NCBI GenBank assembly: GCA_008125075.1
Contig: VLTH01000002.1
Span: 626,605-690,604 of the forward strand
Direction: 5' to 3'
Length of the DNA stretch: 64,000 nt
Source of the DNA: Acetivibrio alkalicellulosi
GTDB lineage: Bacteria > Bacillota > Clostridia > Acetivibrionales > Acetivibrionaceae
Shown here: piece by piece, positions 19,140 to 28,931 of the stretch
Position numbering within the stretch: position 1 is the stretch's first letter
Layout of the letters: the number at the start of each line of letters is the position of its first letter
The notes under the pieces: model-generated
What the model was told of the DNA's origin: nothing
What the model saw: the letters and a program-made list of their open reading frames with translations, nothing else
Databases searched by the model: none
Program-made: the position numbers and the translations under genes

Positions 19140-19381
19140 GTATTTGCAATTAATGGAATAAATTTTTTAATAGGCTAAAAAGAATTTTTTAAGAAGGAAT
19201 TATTTGCTTAATGTAGAATTAGTATAAGTATATAGTATTCTTTCTACAAATATAATTGTTTTTTTATATAATAATACATTTGCAACTGATGACATATGTA
19301 TTTTCTATATTTATAGGTATTATTATATAATTTAAGGTTTCATGGTTATTATTTTGGGTAAGAATATTATAGAAATAATAA

Positions 19382-19420
19382 GACAAGAATTAAGAATAAA
19401 TATTATCTATAATTCTTGTC
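19382..19420 (+). promoter_or_regulatory. Inverted repeat in hpf leader
   Basis: Perfect 11-bp inverted repeat GACAAGAATTA / TAATTCTTGTC with a 17-base loop, 27 bases before the hpf start codon. It could be an operator or a 5'-UTR hairpin. Confidence 0.5.
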
Positions 19421-19447
19421 ACGGACGGAAAGGGGCTGTGGACATAT

Positions 19448-19984
19448 ATGAAATTCATTGTTAGTGGTAAAAACATTGATGTAACCCAGGCACTAAAAGA
19501 GAGAGCTATTAAGAAAGTCGGAAAGTTGGACAAATTTTTTCACAAAGATGCTGAAGCGCATATTACAATGAGTGTAGAAAAAAACAGACAGATAGTAGAA
19601 GTCACAATTCCTTTTAATGGTGGAGTGCTAAGGGCAGAAGAAGAAAACCATGATATGTATGCATCAATTGACAAGGTGGTTGATACCCTTGAGAGACAGA
19701 TGAGAAGGAATAAGACTAAAATTGAAAAGAAATTTCATGAAGGAGCACTTAGGTTTGAGAATTTCAAGTTTGGCGATGAAGAGGACGTGGACGAAGAACA
19801 TGAGCTTGGAATTGTTAGAACAAAGAGGTTTGCAATAAAACCTATGACAGTTGAAGAAGCTATTTTGCAAATGAATTTGTTGGGTCATCAGTTTTTTATG
19901 TTTTCAAACGCTGATACTCAGGAGTCAAATGTTGTTTATAGGAGAAAGGATGGGAATTACGGCTTAATCGAACCGGAGTTCTGA
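19448..19984 (+). CDS. hpf: Ribosome hibernation promoting factor, long form
   Basis: 178 residues, the length of long HPF. The N-terminal domain (~1-100, MKFIVSGKNIDVTQALKERA...) binds in the decoding region of the 30S subunit. The C-terminal dimerisation domain (~120-178) has the family signature RFAIKPMTVEEAILQMNLLGHQFFMF and ends GLIEPEF. Together they pair ribosomes into inactive 100S particles in stationary phase. AAAGGGG precedes the ATG. It is monocistronic, with an inverted repeat in its leader and a hairpin after it. Confidence 0.96.
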   Translation: MKFIVSGKNIDVTQALKERAIKKVGKLDKFFHKDAEAHITMSVEKNRQIVEVTIPFNGGVLRAEEENHDMYASIDKVVDTLERQMRRNKTKIEKKFHEGALRFENFKFGDEEDVDEEHELGIVRTKRFAIKPMTVEEAILQMNLLGHQFFMFSNADTQESNVVYRRKDGNYGLIEPEF

Positions 19985-20033
19985 TTTTTTATCAATAATT
20001 ATTTGTAATTTAATTTGTTTTCTACTATAATAT

Positions 20034-20064
20034 AAATGCCGAGACTTTTTTAGTCTCGGCATTT
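20034..20064 (+). terminator. Hairpin after hpf
   Basis: Perfect 13-bp stem AAATGCCGAGACT / AGTCTCGGCATTT with a TTTTT loop. The tail after it is ATTT-poor compared with classic terminators, but position and strength suggest it ends hpf transcription. Confidence 0.7.
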
Positions 20065-20148
20065 AAATTTGAAGTGGTGAAATTGAATAAAATAAAAGGG
20101 CTCTATGCCCCGAGATTTAGATATATTAGAATTTTGGAGATGAAATAT

Positions 20149-22353
20149 ATGGATTTATTAACAGGTTTAAATAAACCACAGCAAGAAGCAGTTAAACATT
20201 TAGATGGACCATTACTCATTTTAGCTGGTGCAGGTAGTGGAAAAACAAGGGCGCTAACTCACAGAATAGCTTACATGATTAGTGAAAAAAATGTACATCC
20301 AGCAAGTATTTTAGCTATTACATTTACAAATAAGGCAGCAAAGGAAATGAGAGAAAGAATAGATGGGCTTGTAGGAGAATTTGGTGATAGCATTTGGGTT
20401 AGTACTTTTCACTCTATGTGTGTAAGGATATTAAGGCGAGACATAGAGAAAATTGGTTATGATAGAAGTTTTGTCATATTTGACTATTCAGATCAGCAAA
20501 ATGTTGTAAAAGAGTGCCTTAAAGAACTAAATTTAAATGATAAGAATTTTCCGCCTAAATCTATGCTTGAAACAATTGGAAGGGCAAAAGATGAACTTAT
20601 TACTCCTGAAATATATACCAAAATGTATGATCAAGACTTTAGAATGAGTAAAATTGCCAAAATATATGAGTTATATCAAAAAAAATTAAAAAGTAACAAT
20701 GCTCTTGACTTTGACGATATAATAATGCTGACAATTAAACTTTTTTTGGACAATCCTGAAGTTTTGGAATACTATCAAAGGAAGTTTAAGTATATATTGG
20801 TGGACGAGTATCAGGATACAAATACGGCACAGTATTCCTTAGTTAGTTTGCTGGCTAAAATAAATAAAAATCTTTGTGTAGTTGGAGATGATGACCAGTC
20901 TATTTATGGTTGGAGAGGTGCCAATATAAGAAACATACTGGACTTTGAAAAGGAATTTAAGGATGCAAAGGTTATAAAACTTGAGCAAAATTACCGTTCA
21001 ACTAAAACAATACTTGATGCAGCAAACTGTGTTATAAAAAACAATTGTGGCAGAAAAAATAAAAGTCTTTGGACGGATAATAATTCTGGTGAAAGAATAA
21101 AAATTTCTGAATGTCCTAATGAACATGAGGAAGCTTATTTTATTGCAAGTGAAATAAAGAGAATTAGTGAAGAAAATAATTGTAAGCTTAGGGACATTGC
21201 AGTGCTTTACAGAATAAATGCCATGTCTCGAGTAGTGGAAGAAATGCTTATGAGAGAAGGTATAACTTATAAGATCTTTGGAGGCCTTAAATTCTATGAC
21301 AGGAAGGAAATTAAGGACATTATTGCATATCTTAGGGTTATACAAAATCCAGCAGATAACATAAGCTTAAAAAGAATAATAAACGAGCCCAAAAGAGGTA
21401 TTGGAAACACTACCTTAGATACAGCTGAAAAACACGCAATATCAAGAGGCGTGAGTATATTTTCAATTATTTCTTCAGCTTCAGAAATACCCGAACTAGC
21501 AAGAGCAGCATCAAAGCTTGAGGGGTTTGTTTCTATGATAAGTATATTTAGAACTTTAAAAGAAACTATGACAGCAGCAGAGATGATTGAGGAAGTGGTT
21601 GAGAAAACAGGAATAATAAAGAACTATGAGAGTGAAAACACATTAGAAGCTCAAGGACGAATAGAAAATATAAAAGAGCTTCTGACAGTAGCTATGGAAT
21701 TTGAAACTGAAAATGAGGATAAGGGGCTGGAGAGATTTTTAGAACATGTCTCTTTGGTATCTGACATAGATAAGATGGATAATGAAAGTGACTATGTTGT
21801 TTTGATGACATTACATAGTGCAAAGGGACTGGAGTTTCCTGTTGTGTTTATGGCTGGTATGGAAGAAGGTGTCTTTCCTGGATACAGGTCTATGTCAGAT
21901 GAAAATGAGCTTGAGGAAGAACGCAGGCTTTGTTATGTTGGAATAACAAGGGCAATGAAAAAACTATATATGACACATACCTATTCAAGAACTTTATTTG
22001 GAAATACCACTTATAATCGAATTTCAAGGTTTTTAAAAGAGATTCCTTATGATCTTATTGATGATGGAAGTAAAAAAGAAGTAGTGAAAAAAAGTCCAGC
22101 TAAAAAGGCTGAACCATTAAAAAACACTTTTAATCCAGGAGTTAGTTTTAGAGGGACTAGTTTTAATGATTTTAAGAAAACCATCACTTCCCAGTTTAAT
22201 AAAGGAGATCAGGTAGAACATAAAAAATTTGGAGTTGGTATTATTACATCTGTTGAAAAAGAAAACGATGATTATAAACTGGAAATACACTTTAAAGGTG
22301 CAGGAATGAAAAGGCTAATGGCTTCATTTGCAAACCTGGTTAAAATAAATTAG
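20149..22353 (+). CDS. pcrA: ATP-dependent DNA helicase PcrA (UvrD family)
   Basis: 734 residues from ATG 20149 (MDLLTGLNKPQQEAV), eight bases after GGAGA; longer frames to 20074 lack a ribosome site before the conserved N-terminus. All superfamily 1A motifs are present: Q motif, Walker A GAGSGKTR, motif II DEYQDTN, motif III GDDDQSIYGWRGA, motif IV QNYRS, motif V TLHSAKGLEFPVVF and motif VI VGITRAMKKLY. A C-terminal Tudor-like module (GDQVEHKKFGVGIITSVEK) is the RNA-polymerase-binding part of PcrA. It acts in excision repair, replication restart and removal of stalled polymerase. Confidence 0.96.
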   Translation: MDLLTGLNKPQQEAVKHLDGPLLILAGAGSGKTRALTHRIAYMISEKNVHPASILAITFTNKAAKEMRERIDGLVGEFGDSIWVSTFHSMCVRILRRDIEKIGYDRSFVIFDYSDQQNVVKECLKELNLNDKNFPPKSMLETIGRAKDELITPEIYTKMYDQDFRMSKIAKIYELYQKKLKSNNALDFDDIIMLTIKLFLDNPEVLEYYQRKFKYILVDEYQDTNTAQYSLVSLLAKINKNLCVVGDDDQSIYGWRGANIRNILDFEKEFKDAKVIKLEQNYRSTKTILDAANCVIKNNCGRKNKSLWTDNNSGERIKISECPNEHEEAYFIASEIKRISEENNCKLRDIAVLYRINAMSRVVEEMLMREGITYKIFGGLKFYDRKEIKDIIAYLRVIQNPADNISLKRIINEPKRGIGNTTLDTAEKHAISRGVSIFSIISSASEIPELARAASKLEGFVSMISIFRTLKETMTAAEMIEEVVEKTGIIKNYESENTLEAQGRIENIKELLTVAMEFETENEDKGLERFLEHVSLVSDIDKMDNESDYVVLMTLHSAKGLEFPVVFMAGMEEGVFPGYRSMSDENELEEERRLCYVGITRAMKKLYMTHTYSRTLFGNTTYNRISRFLKEIPYDLIDDGSKKEVVKKSPAKKAEPLKNTFNPGVSFRGTSFNDFKKTITSQFNKGDQVEHKKFGVGIITSVEKENDDYKLEIHFKGAGMKRLMASFANLVKIN

Positions 22354-22466
22354 GATAATCAATGGGTAAGATTTACAGATTGAAAAAAGAAAATGACTAT
22401 GTTAGAATGATTTGAGTATTGAGATATAAGAATGTGTAAAAATAATATTGTATAGAGGGGAAAATA

Positions 22467-23750
22467 ATGAAAACTTCAAAAGTAGCCATTCTTAAAACAA
22501 GTCCAGGGACTGTTTTAGATGATTATCATAGACTGATGAATTTAGCTAATTATCAAGATTATATGGATAAATCAATTGACACAGCTCTTAAAATAAATAT
22601 TAGCTGGCACTTTTTCTATCCAGGAAGTTCTACTACTCCCTGGCAGCTTGAAGGAGTCATTCGAGCAATGAAAAAGGATGGTTATAGCAAGGAGTTAATT
22701 CATGGATGTCATAACAGAACTGTTGTTATTGATTCACATTTAGGAGAAAGAGAAAATAAACAGATTAATGTTGTGGAGTCCCATAATCTTAGAAACATTC
22801 ACCTTTATGAGGGAGAAGAGTGGATTAATATAAAAGATGCAGTTGGGGATCTTACTAAAAAGTTTATGTGTCTAAATGAGGTTTATCCTAAAGGCTTTTC
22901 TATTCCAAAGAGATTTATTGGTGAAAACATTATTCATTTACCAACAGTGAAAACCCATGTATTTACCACCACAACTGGTGCCATGAAGAATGCATTTGGA
23001 GGACTTTTAAATGAGCATAGACATTGGACTCACCCTGTAATACATGAGACATTGGTGGACTTGTTAATGATACAAAAAAAGATTCATCCTGGTGTTTTTG
23101 CAGTTATGGATGGAACATTTGCTGGAGACGGCCCTGGTCCTCGCTGTATGATTCCTCATGTAAAAAATGTGATTTTAGCTTCTGCCGATCAAGTTGCAAT
23201 TGATGCAGTGGCGGCTAAACTTATGGGATTTGATCCTCTTAAAGATATTAAATTTATAAGGCTCGCTCATGATGCAGGTTTAGGCTGTGGTGATGTTCGA
23301 GACATTGAAATTGTTGGAGATTTAGACGCTCTAAATGAAAAGTGGGATTTTATAGGACCATATAAAAAGATGACTTTTGCAAGCAAGGGACAGCATATGA
23401 TATATTGGGGTCCCTTAAAAAAACCTATTGAATGGTCATTAAAGACTATTTTAGCTCCTTGGGCTTATATTGCCAGTGTTATTTATCATGACTTATACTG
23501 GTATCCTAAGCACTATTACAGGGTAAAAGAAATATTAAATTCTGAGTGGGGACGCTTGTTTGCAAATTGGGAACAACTAGAACTACCTTCTGGTGACCTT
23601 GATATATCAGGATGGGATGATGTTGGAGGAAGTCCTTTAGTGCTCAATAAAGAAACTAAAAAAATGATACGCAAAGCATTTAAAGTGTTAGGTGGCGCAA
23701 TAAAAGAAGCGCCTGAGTTTTCAATAAAGAAGTCTAAAAAAACAAAATGA
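22467..23750 (+). CDS. DUF362 domain-containing protein
   Basis: 427 residues. It matches the DUF362 family in its central region: FIGENIIHLPTVKTHVFTTTTGAMKNAFGGLL and the later VILASADQVAIDAVAAKLMGFDPLKDIKF. Many DUF362 proteins carry ferredoxin-type CxxCxxC clusters; none is visible here, so this is the cluster-free form. The C-terminal ~110 residues are rich in Trp and Tyr and basic at the end. GAGGGG precedes the ATG. The gene stands alone, with a terminator after it. The biochemical role of the family is unclear. Confidence 0.85.
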   Translation: MKTSKVAILKTSPGTVLDDYHRLMNLANYQDYMDKSIDTALKINISWHFFYPGSSTTPWQLEGVIRAMKKDGYSKELIHGCHNRTVVIDSHLGERENKQINVVESHNLRNIHLYEGEEWINIKDAVGDLTKKFMCLNEVYPKGFSIPKRFIGENIIHLPTVKTHVFTTTTGAMKNAFGGLLNEHRHWTHPVIHETLVDLLMIQKKIHPGVFAVMDGTFAGDGPGPRCMIPHVKNVILASADQVAIDAVAAKLMGFDPLKDIKFIRLAHDAGLGCGDVRDIEIVGDLDALNEKWDFIGPYKKMTFASKGQHMIYWGPLKKPIEWSLKTILAPWAYIASVIYHDLYWYPKHYYRVKEILNSEWGRLFANWEQLELPSGDLDISGWDDVGGSPLVLNKETKKMIRKAFKVLGGAIKEAPEFSIKKSKKTK

Positions 23751-23797
23751 TATAAGTTGTAATTACTGAATTTAATTAAAGTTAAGATAAATGAGAA

Positions 23798-23833
23798 GAT
23801 GGATTCTATCTATTGGGTAGAGTCCATCTTTTT
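23798..23833 (+). terminator. Rho-independent terminator after the DUF362 gene
   Basis: Stem GATGGATTCTA / TAGAGTCCATC (one G-U pair) with a nine-base loop and a T6 tail. Confidence 0.85.
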
Positions 23834-23856
23834 ATATGTATACCCTCAAAAATTAT

Positions 23857-24053
23857 GGGTGCATGTTATCTAAGTGAAGAAAAACATTCCAGAAACCTAA
23901 GTTGCGCAGTCTAGAGCCTGTAAATACTCCTCGGGGTCGAGCAAAACTCGCTTCGCTCAAACAATGCTCTTCCTTTTCTCGTCGCATTAACAGGCTCTAC
24001 AACATGCTTCGCAATGTTTCTTCCATGTTTTTCTTCACTCTTGTTACACACCC
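23857..24053. mobile_element. MITE copy B (197 bp, 9-bp target duplication)
   Basis: Second member of the family at 17781. Left end GGGTGCAT, right end ACACACCC; core with GAGCCTGT / ACAGGCTC in the same orientation as copy A. A perfect 9-bp direct repeat AAAAATTAT flanks it (23848-23856 and 24054-24062). The outer arms are exchanged relative to copy A: the left arm of B matches the reverse complement of the right arm of A, and the other way round. It inserted just before the his promoter. A 70-codon frame across it is not a credible gene. Confidence 0.87.
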
Positions 24054-24069
24054 AAAAATTATTTGCATA

Positions 24070-24098
24070 TTGACAAATGTAAAAACATATTTTATAAT
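24070..24098 (+). promoter_or_regulatory. Perfect sigma-A promoter of hisZGDC
   Basis: TTGACA (24070-24075), 17 bases, TATAAT (24093-24098): full consensus, 53 bases before the hisZ start. The -35 box lies only 16 bases from the MITE end, inside native sequence after the target duplication. No T-box or leader peptide with a His run is seen, so control by histidine is not evident here. Confidence 0.8.
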
Positions 24099-24150
24099 TA
24101 TTTTAATTCATTAATTTAGCGTGATAAAGTGATAAAGAGGAGGGAGTAGT

Positions 24151-25410
24151 TTGGCAAAGTGGAGAATTTATACTCCTGAAGGAGTTCAGGATATATTACC
24201 TAATGAGTGTTTTCATAAAAAAAATCTGGAAAGTAAAATTAGAAATGTTTTTAGAAGCTATGGATATTATGAGGTTGAGACTCCAATGGTGGAATTTTAC
24301 GATGTTTTTTCTCTAGAAAGTGAAATAGCACCTCAGGAAACCATGTTCAAGTTTTTTGACAAAGAAGGAAGGATACTTGTTCTAAGACCTGACATAACAA
24401 TACCAATAGCAAGGCTTGTAGCCACAAAGTATAAAGATGCAGACTATCCAATCAAGCTTTCTTACATAGGTGATACATTTAAATACAACGAACTTGGAGG
24501 AGGAAAGCAAAAGGAGTTTACACAGGCAGGTATGGAGATAGTGGGAATTAATTCTCATGAAGCAGATGCTGAAATAATTGCTGCTGCAATTGACTGCGTT
24601 AAGAGTTCGGGTCTTGAGAATTTTCAAATAGATATTGGACAGGTTGAGTTTTTTAAAGGATTGATGGAAGAAGCTAATCTTTCAAATGAAGAAATAGAGC
24701 AAATGAGAGTGCTTATTGACAAAAAAGATTTCCTGGGAATTGAAGAATTAGTTAAAAACCACGATATTAATGAAGACTTAAAAGAGCTTATTTTTAGTCT
24801 TCCAAAGTTATTTGGATCTATTGATGTTATTGATAAGGTAGAAAAATACGCTTTAAATAATCGATGTATAGCTGCTCTAGAAAACTTAAGAAAAGTTCTT
24901 GAAATACTTGATGATTATGGTCTTTCAAAGTATGTTTCTGTAGATTTAGGAATGGTTCAGAGCCTGAATTACTACACAGGTACTATATTTAGAGGATTTA
25001 CTTATGGGGTTGGGTTTCCTATATTAAGTGGTGGAAGATATGATAGACTTGTTGAGAAATTTGGAGAAGGGAAACCTGCTACAGGGTTTTCTTTAGGAAT
25101 AAATATGATAATGATGGCTTTAGACAGACAGAAAATTACTACAGAAGAGCCTATGATAGATAGTTTAATTTGTTATGGGCAAAAGGGCAGAAAAAATGCT
25201 TTTAAAATATGTGAGACTTTAAGAAAACAGGGACTGGTAGTAGAAATGGATATTACAGGCTATGAAATTGAGCAGATTAAGAATTATGCAAGGATAAAAG
25301 GTATCGGAGGAATTCTCAACGTTTTAGATGATGAAAATATTGAGGTACATAACCTTGAAAATGATGAAGTTAAGAAAGTATCTGTAACAGAGATGTTAAA
25401 TAACAGATAA
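24151..25410 (+). CDS. hisZ: ATP phosphoribosyltransferase regulatory subunit HisZ
   Basis: 419 residues from a TTG start behind AGGAGGGAG. It is a histidyl-tRNA synthetase paralogue: motif 2-like [16 protein letters not shown], then [17 protein letters not shown], and [20 protein letters not shown] with [12 protein letters not shown]. It lacks aminoacylation function in the family and instead activates the short HisG and gives it histidine feedback control. It is first in a tight hisZ-hisG-hisD-hisC operon, eleven bases before hisG. Confidence 0.94.
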   Translation: MAKWRIYTPEGVQDILPNECFHKKNLESKIRNVFRSYGYYEVETPMVEFYDVFSLESEIAPQETMFKFFDKEGRILVLRPDITIPIARLVATKYKDADYPIKLSYIGDTFKYNELGGGKQKEFTQAGMEIVGINSHEADAEIIAAAIDCVKSSGLENFQIDIGQVEFFKGLMEEANLSNEEIEQMRVLIDKKDFLGIEELVKNHDINEDLKELIFSLPKLFGSIDVIDKVEKYALNNRCIAALENLRKVLEILDDYGLSKYVSVDLGMVQSLNYYTGTIFRGFTYGVGFPILSGGRYDRLVEKFGEGKPATGFSLGINMIMMALDRQKITTEEPMIDSLICYGQKGRKNAFKICETLRKQGLVVEMDITGYEIEQIKNYARIKGIGGILNVLDDENIEVHNLENDEVKKVSVTEMLNNR

Positions 25411-25421
25411 GGGGGGATTAT

Positions 25422-26063
25422 ATGAGGTATTTGACAATAGCCCTTTCAAAGGGAAGGCTTACAGAGTTATCGGTAGAACTATTTGAGGCTATAGGAATAG
25501 ACTGTTCGGAGCTTAAAAGCTCTTCAAGAAAACTCATTTTAAAGGATGAGAAAAATAAAATAAAGTTTTTTCTTGCAAAACCAAGTGATGTTCCTACTTA
25601 TGTGGAGTATGGTGCTGCTGACATTGGAATTGTTGGTAGGGACACCCTTTTAGAAGAGGGAAGACACTTATATGAAGTATTAAACCTTGGCTTTGCTGCG
25701 TGTAAAATGGTTGTTGCAGGACCTACTGATCTTATAGGAAAGCTTGATCAACTAAACAATAAAAGAGTTGCAACTAAGTATCCTAAAATTGCAAGAGAAT
25801 ATTTTGAGCACAAAAGAGGAGAATCTATAGAGGTAATAAAGCTAAATGGATCTGTAGAACTTGCACCATTAGTTGGCTTGTCAGAGGTGATTGTTGATCT
25901 AGTTGAAAGTGGTAGAACTTTAAAGGAAAATGGTCTGGTTGTTTTGGATGAAATTGCTGATATAAGTGCTAGAATGGTTGTAAATAGAGTTAGTATGAAG
26001 ATGGAAAGTGAACGGATAAATAGAATTATTGATGGCGTTAGAAAAGAACTTGAAAAGAGGTGA
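25422..26063 (+). CDS. hisG: ATP phosphoribosyltransferase, short form
   Basis: 213 residues, the short HisG that lacks the C-terminal regulatory domain and depends on HisZ. Conserved segments are [24 protein letters not shown] and [29 protein letters not shown] (PRPP-binding region). It catalyses the first step of histidine synthesis, condensing ATP and PRPP. GGGGGG precedes the ATG. Its stop codon overlaps the region of the hisD ribosome site. Confidence 0.96.
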   Translation: MRYLTIALSKGRLTELSVELFEAIGIDCSELKSSSRKLILKDEKNKIKFFLAKPSDVPTYVEYGAADIGIVGRDTLLEEGRHLYEVLNLGFAACKMVVAGPTDLIGKLDQLNNKRVATKYPKIAREYFEHKRGESIEVIKLNGSVELAPLVGLSEVIVDLVESGRTLKENGLVVLDEIADISARMVVNRVSMKMESERINRIIDGVRKELEKR

Positions 26064-26068
26064 TTTCT

Positions 26069-27367
26069 TTGATTAAGATAATAGATCTAAGATATGGCAA
26101 GGACAGTGATATATTTGAAAAACTTGCATCTAGAAGTCAGATTGAATATGGAGATGTTTTAAGACGTGTTGAGGATATAGTAAGAGATGTAAAGGAAAAG
26201 GGAAACGATGCACTTATTAAATATACAGAAATGTTTGATAAGGTATTGCTTACACAAGATGGTCTTAAAGTATCTAAAGAAGAGATAGAAGAAGCTTATA
26301 AAAAAGTTGATGAGAAGCTTGTAAAAGTTATAAAAAAATCAAAGGAAAACATTGAAAGATTTCACGAAAATCAAAAAGAAAAGTCATGGTTTACTACAGA
26401 AGATGACGGTGTAATTTTAGGACAGATGATAAGACCTTTAGAAGTTGTTGGCATATATGTACCTGGAGGAACAGCAGCATATCCATCATCGGTTTTGATG
26501 AATGCAATGCCAGCAAAAGTTGCGGGTGTAGAAAAAGTTGTTATGACTACGCCACCAGGAAAGGACGGAAAGGTTAATCCTGTTATTTTAGTTGCTGCAT
26601 GTGAAGCAGGAGTGGATGAAATATATAAAGTCGGCGGAGCACAAGGGGTTGCAGCTATGGCATTTGGAACTTCCACCATTCCAAAAGTTGATAAAATAGT
26701 TGGGCCAGGAAATATATATGTGGCAACTGCAAAGAGAATAGTATATGGTTATTGTGACATAGATATGATTGCAGGTCCTAGTGAAATTATGGTTGTTGGA
26801 GATGACGCTGCAAAGCCTTCATTTGTTGCTGCTGATCTTTTATCACAGGCGGAACACGACATTTTAGCATCATCTGTTTTTGTTACAACTTCAGAAGATA
26901 TTGCTAAAAAGGTTCAAAAGGAAGTTGTAAAACAGCTGGATGCTCTGCCAAGGAAAGATATGGCATTACAGTCTTTAGACAACTATGGTGGAATTATCAT
27001 TGTTCAGGATTTAGAAAGTGCTGCAAACATTGTAAATAAAATTGCTCCAGAGCATTTAGAATTGTGTGTTAAAGAACCTTTTGCTTTTTTGAGTAGCATT
27101 AAAAATGCAGGAGCAATATTTATGGGAAATTATTCAACAGAGTCATTAGGTGACTATATTGCAGGTCCAAACCATGTTTTACCTACAAGTGGTACCGCAA
27201 AGTTTTTCTCACCTTTGAATTTATCTGATTTTATTAAAAAGAGCAGCATTATTTCATATACAAAAAAAGCTCTTAATAAAGTAAAAGATGATGTAATTTT
27301 GTTTGCACAGTCTGAAGGATTAGATGCACATGCAAATGCAGTTAAGGTGAGATTTGAAGAAGATTAA
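26069..27367 (+). CDS. hisD: Histidinol dehydrogenase
   Basis: About 432 residues. The start is taken as TTG 26069, after AGAGGTGAT; GTG 26060 is in frame but inside that ribosome site. The family signature is intact: VGIYVPGGTAAYPSSVLMNA, VGPGNIYVATAKRIVYG, DLLSQAEHDILASSVFVT (zinc-ligand Gln and His) and IAPEHLELCV. It oxidises L-histidinol to histidine in two NAD-linked steps with zinc. It is coupled to hisG and followed 15 bases later by hisC. Confidence 0.96.
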   Translation: MIKIIDLRYGKDSDIFEKLASRSQIEYGDVLRRVEDIVRDVKEKGNDALIKYTEMFDKVLLTQDGLKVSKEEIEEAYKKVDEKLVKVIKKSKENIERFHENQKEKSWFTTEDDGVILGQMIRPLEVVGIYVPGGTAAYPSSVLMNAMPAKVAGVEKVVMTTPPGKDGKVNPVILVAACEAGVDEIYKVGGAQGVAAMAFGTSTIPKVDKIVGPGNIYVATAKRIVYGYCDIDMIAGPSEIMVVGDDAAKPSFVAADLLSQAEHDILASSVFVTTSEDIAKKVQKEVVKQLDALPRKDMALQSLDNYGGIIIVQDLESAANIVNKIAPEHLELCVKEPFAFLSSIKNAGAIFMGNYSTESLGDYIAGPNHVLPTSGTAKFFSPLNLSDFIKKSSIISYTKKALNKVKDDVILFAQSEGLDAHANAVKVRFEED

Positions 27368-27382
27368 AAGTGGGGAGATTTT

Positions 27383-28447
27383 ATGATTAAGGATTTAGTT
27401 AGACCAGAAATAAAGAAATTTGTACCATATGAGGCAAATCAAGTGCCTTATAGAATAAAATTAGATGCAAATGAGGGACCCTTTGATTTGCCAGTGAATA
27501 TTAGAGAAAAAGTAGCAGAGTTTTTCTTAAAAGGCACTGATTTAAACCTTTACCCTGACACAGATTCAATTATGCTGAGGAAAGAGCTGGCATCTTACTG
27601 GAATGTTAACTATAAAGAGATAGTAGTGGGGACAGGTTCTGATCAGTTAATACAGGTTATAATAAATGTTTTTGTTGAGAAGGGTGATAAAGTAATTTGC
27701 CCCTGTCCAAGCTTTGGCATGTATAAAATTAATACAATAATAGGTGGAGGAACTCCAGTTGAAATTCTTTTAAAGAGAGAAAATGATTTTGCTTATGATA
27801 TTGATGAATTTATAGATGTTACAAAAAAAGAAAAAGCTAAAGTAGTTTTCTTGTGTACTCCTAACAATCCAACAGGAGGATTGATATCAATTGAGGACAT
27901 TGAAAAAATTGCCACCGAATGCAAAGATACAGTTATAGTTGTAGATGAGGCCTATGCAGAGTTTTCAAAAGAGACAGCAGTTTCTTTAATATATAAATAT
28001 GACAATGTAGTTATATTACGTACATTTTCAAAAGCTTATGGTCTTGCAGGTATCAGATGCGGGTACTCAATAAGTTGTATTGAAATGGCAGAGGAGATAA
28101 GGAAGGTAAAACCACCGTATAACATAAGCTCTCTATCTCAGTATATTGCCAAATTAGTTTTTGAAGAGCGTAAATTGATAGATGATCAAATAGATTATCT
28201 TATTGAACAAAGGGAATATCTAGTCAAAGAGCTTAAAACAATAAACGATGTGCATGTTTTTCCTTCTAAGGCCAATTATATTCTTATAAATATTCCTGAT
28301 GCTCAAAAAGTACATGAGACATTGATGGAAAAGGGGATTTTAGTAAGAAGTTTTGGCAAAGCTCCAGTTTTAGGAGATTGTATTAGAATTAGTGTAGGTA
28401 CTAAAGAACAAAATGATATATTGCTAAAGGAACTGAAAAATATTTAG
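27383..28447 (+). CDS. hisC: Histidinol-phosphate aminotransferase
   Basis: 354 residues; class I/II PLP aminotransferase. Visible are KLDANEGPFDLP, the NPNNPTGG-type motif CTPNNPTGG, VVDEAYAEFS and the PLP lysine in RTFSKAYGLAGIRCGY. It converts imidazole-acetol phosphate to histidinol phosphate. GGGGAG precedes the ATG. It is the last gene of the first his segment; the next step of the operon (hisB) is found 16.4 kb further on. Confidence 0.95.
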   Translation: MIKDLVRPEIKKFVPYEANQVPYRIKLDANEGPFDLPVNIREKVAEFFLKGTDLNLYPDTDSIMLRKELASYWNVNYKEIVVGTGSDQLIQVIINVFVEKGDKVICPCPSFGMYKINTIIGGGTPVEILLKRENDFAYDIDEFIDVTKKEKAKVVFLCTPNNPTGGLISIEDIEKIATECKDTVIVVDEAYAEFSKETAVSLIYKYDNVVILRTFSKAYGLAGIRCGYSISCIEMAEEIRKVKPPYNISSLSQYIAKLVFEERKLIDDQIDYLIEQREYLVKELKTINDVHVFPSKANYILINIPDAQKVHETLMEKGILVRSFGKAPVLGDCIRISVGTKEQNDILLKELKNI

Positions 28448-28560
28448 GATTTTATGGGTGTTATTTGAATGAGGATATTAAATCAATATATACTTCACAG
28501 TTAGTAATTCACGAATGTTTGTGCATTGCTTAAAATATGGAATAAGATATCACAATGAGA

Positions 28561-28594
28561 AACCCTAGATGCATTGACTATGTCATCTAGGGTT
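28561..28594 (+). terminator. Hairpin downstream of hisC
   Basis: Perfect 11-bp stem AACCCTAGATG / CATCTAGGGTT with a 12-base loop, 113 bases after hisC. No T tail follows, so it may be a transcript 3'-end structure and not a classic terminator. The surrounding 28448-28645 holds nothing else recognised. Confidence 0.5.
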
Positions 28595-28645
28595 CAAACA
28601 TTTGCTCGTTAGTAATGTCTTAGATAAATTCTTAAAATTTTAGAA

Positions 28646-28873
28646 CTAATTTTTTTCTAATTTTTCTTCTAATTGTGATAATAAAAGATCTCTGTCCCAG
28701 TAATCAATTGTCTGGTCTAATTCAGTTTTGATATGTTCCTGTGTTTTTGGTTTTATTTCTTCTCTTTCACGCATTAGATGCAATTCATTTTCCATAGTCT
28801 TTCTTAAATCAGAAATTTCTTTTAAAAGGCTGTAGTAAAAACCAATTTTTTTGTTACATTTTGCAATAATCAT
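28646..28873 (-). CDS. Small hypothetical protein
   Basis: 75 codons on the minus strand. The product is strongly charged and helical (LRKTMENELHLMREREEIK, TELDQTIDYWDRDLLLSQLEEKLEKN), with a composition more like a real small protein than a random frame. No good ribosome site is seen before the ATG at 28873. An internal ATG at residue 27 has a weak purine run. Unassigned; possibly a decayed gene. Confidence 0.4.
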   Translation of the reverse strand: MIIAKCNKKIGFYYSLLKEISDLRKTMENELHLMREREEIKPKTQEHIKTELDQTIDYWDRDLLLSQLEEKLEKN

Positions 28874-28931
28874 ATGTATTAATTAATAGATAGGTGTTTT
28901 TGAATTTAGAATTATTGAGGAGGATAGCTAA

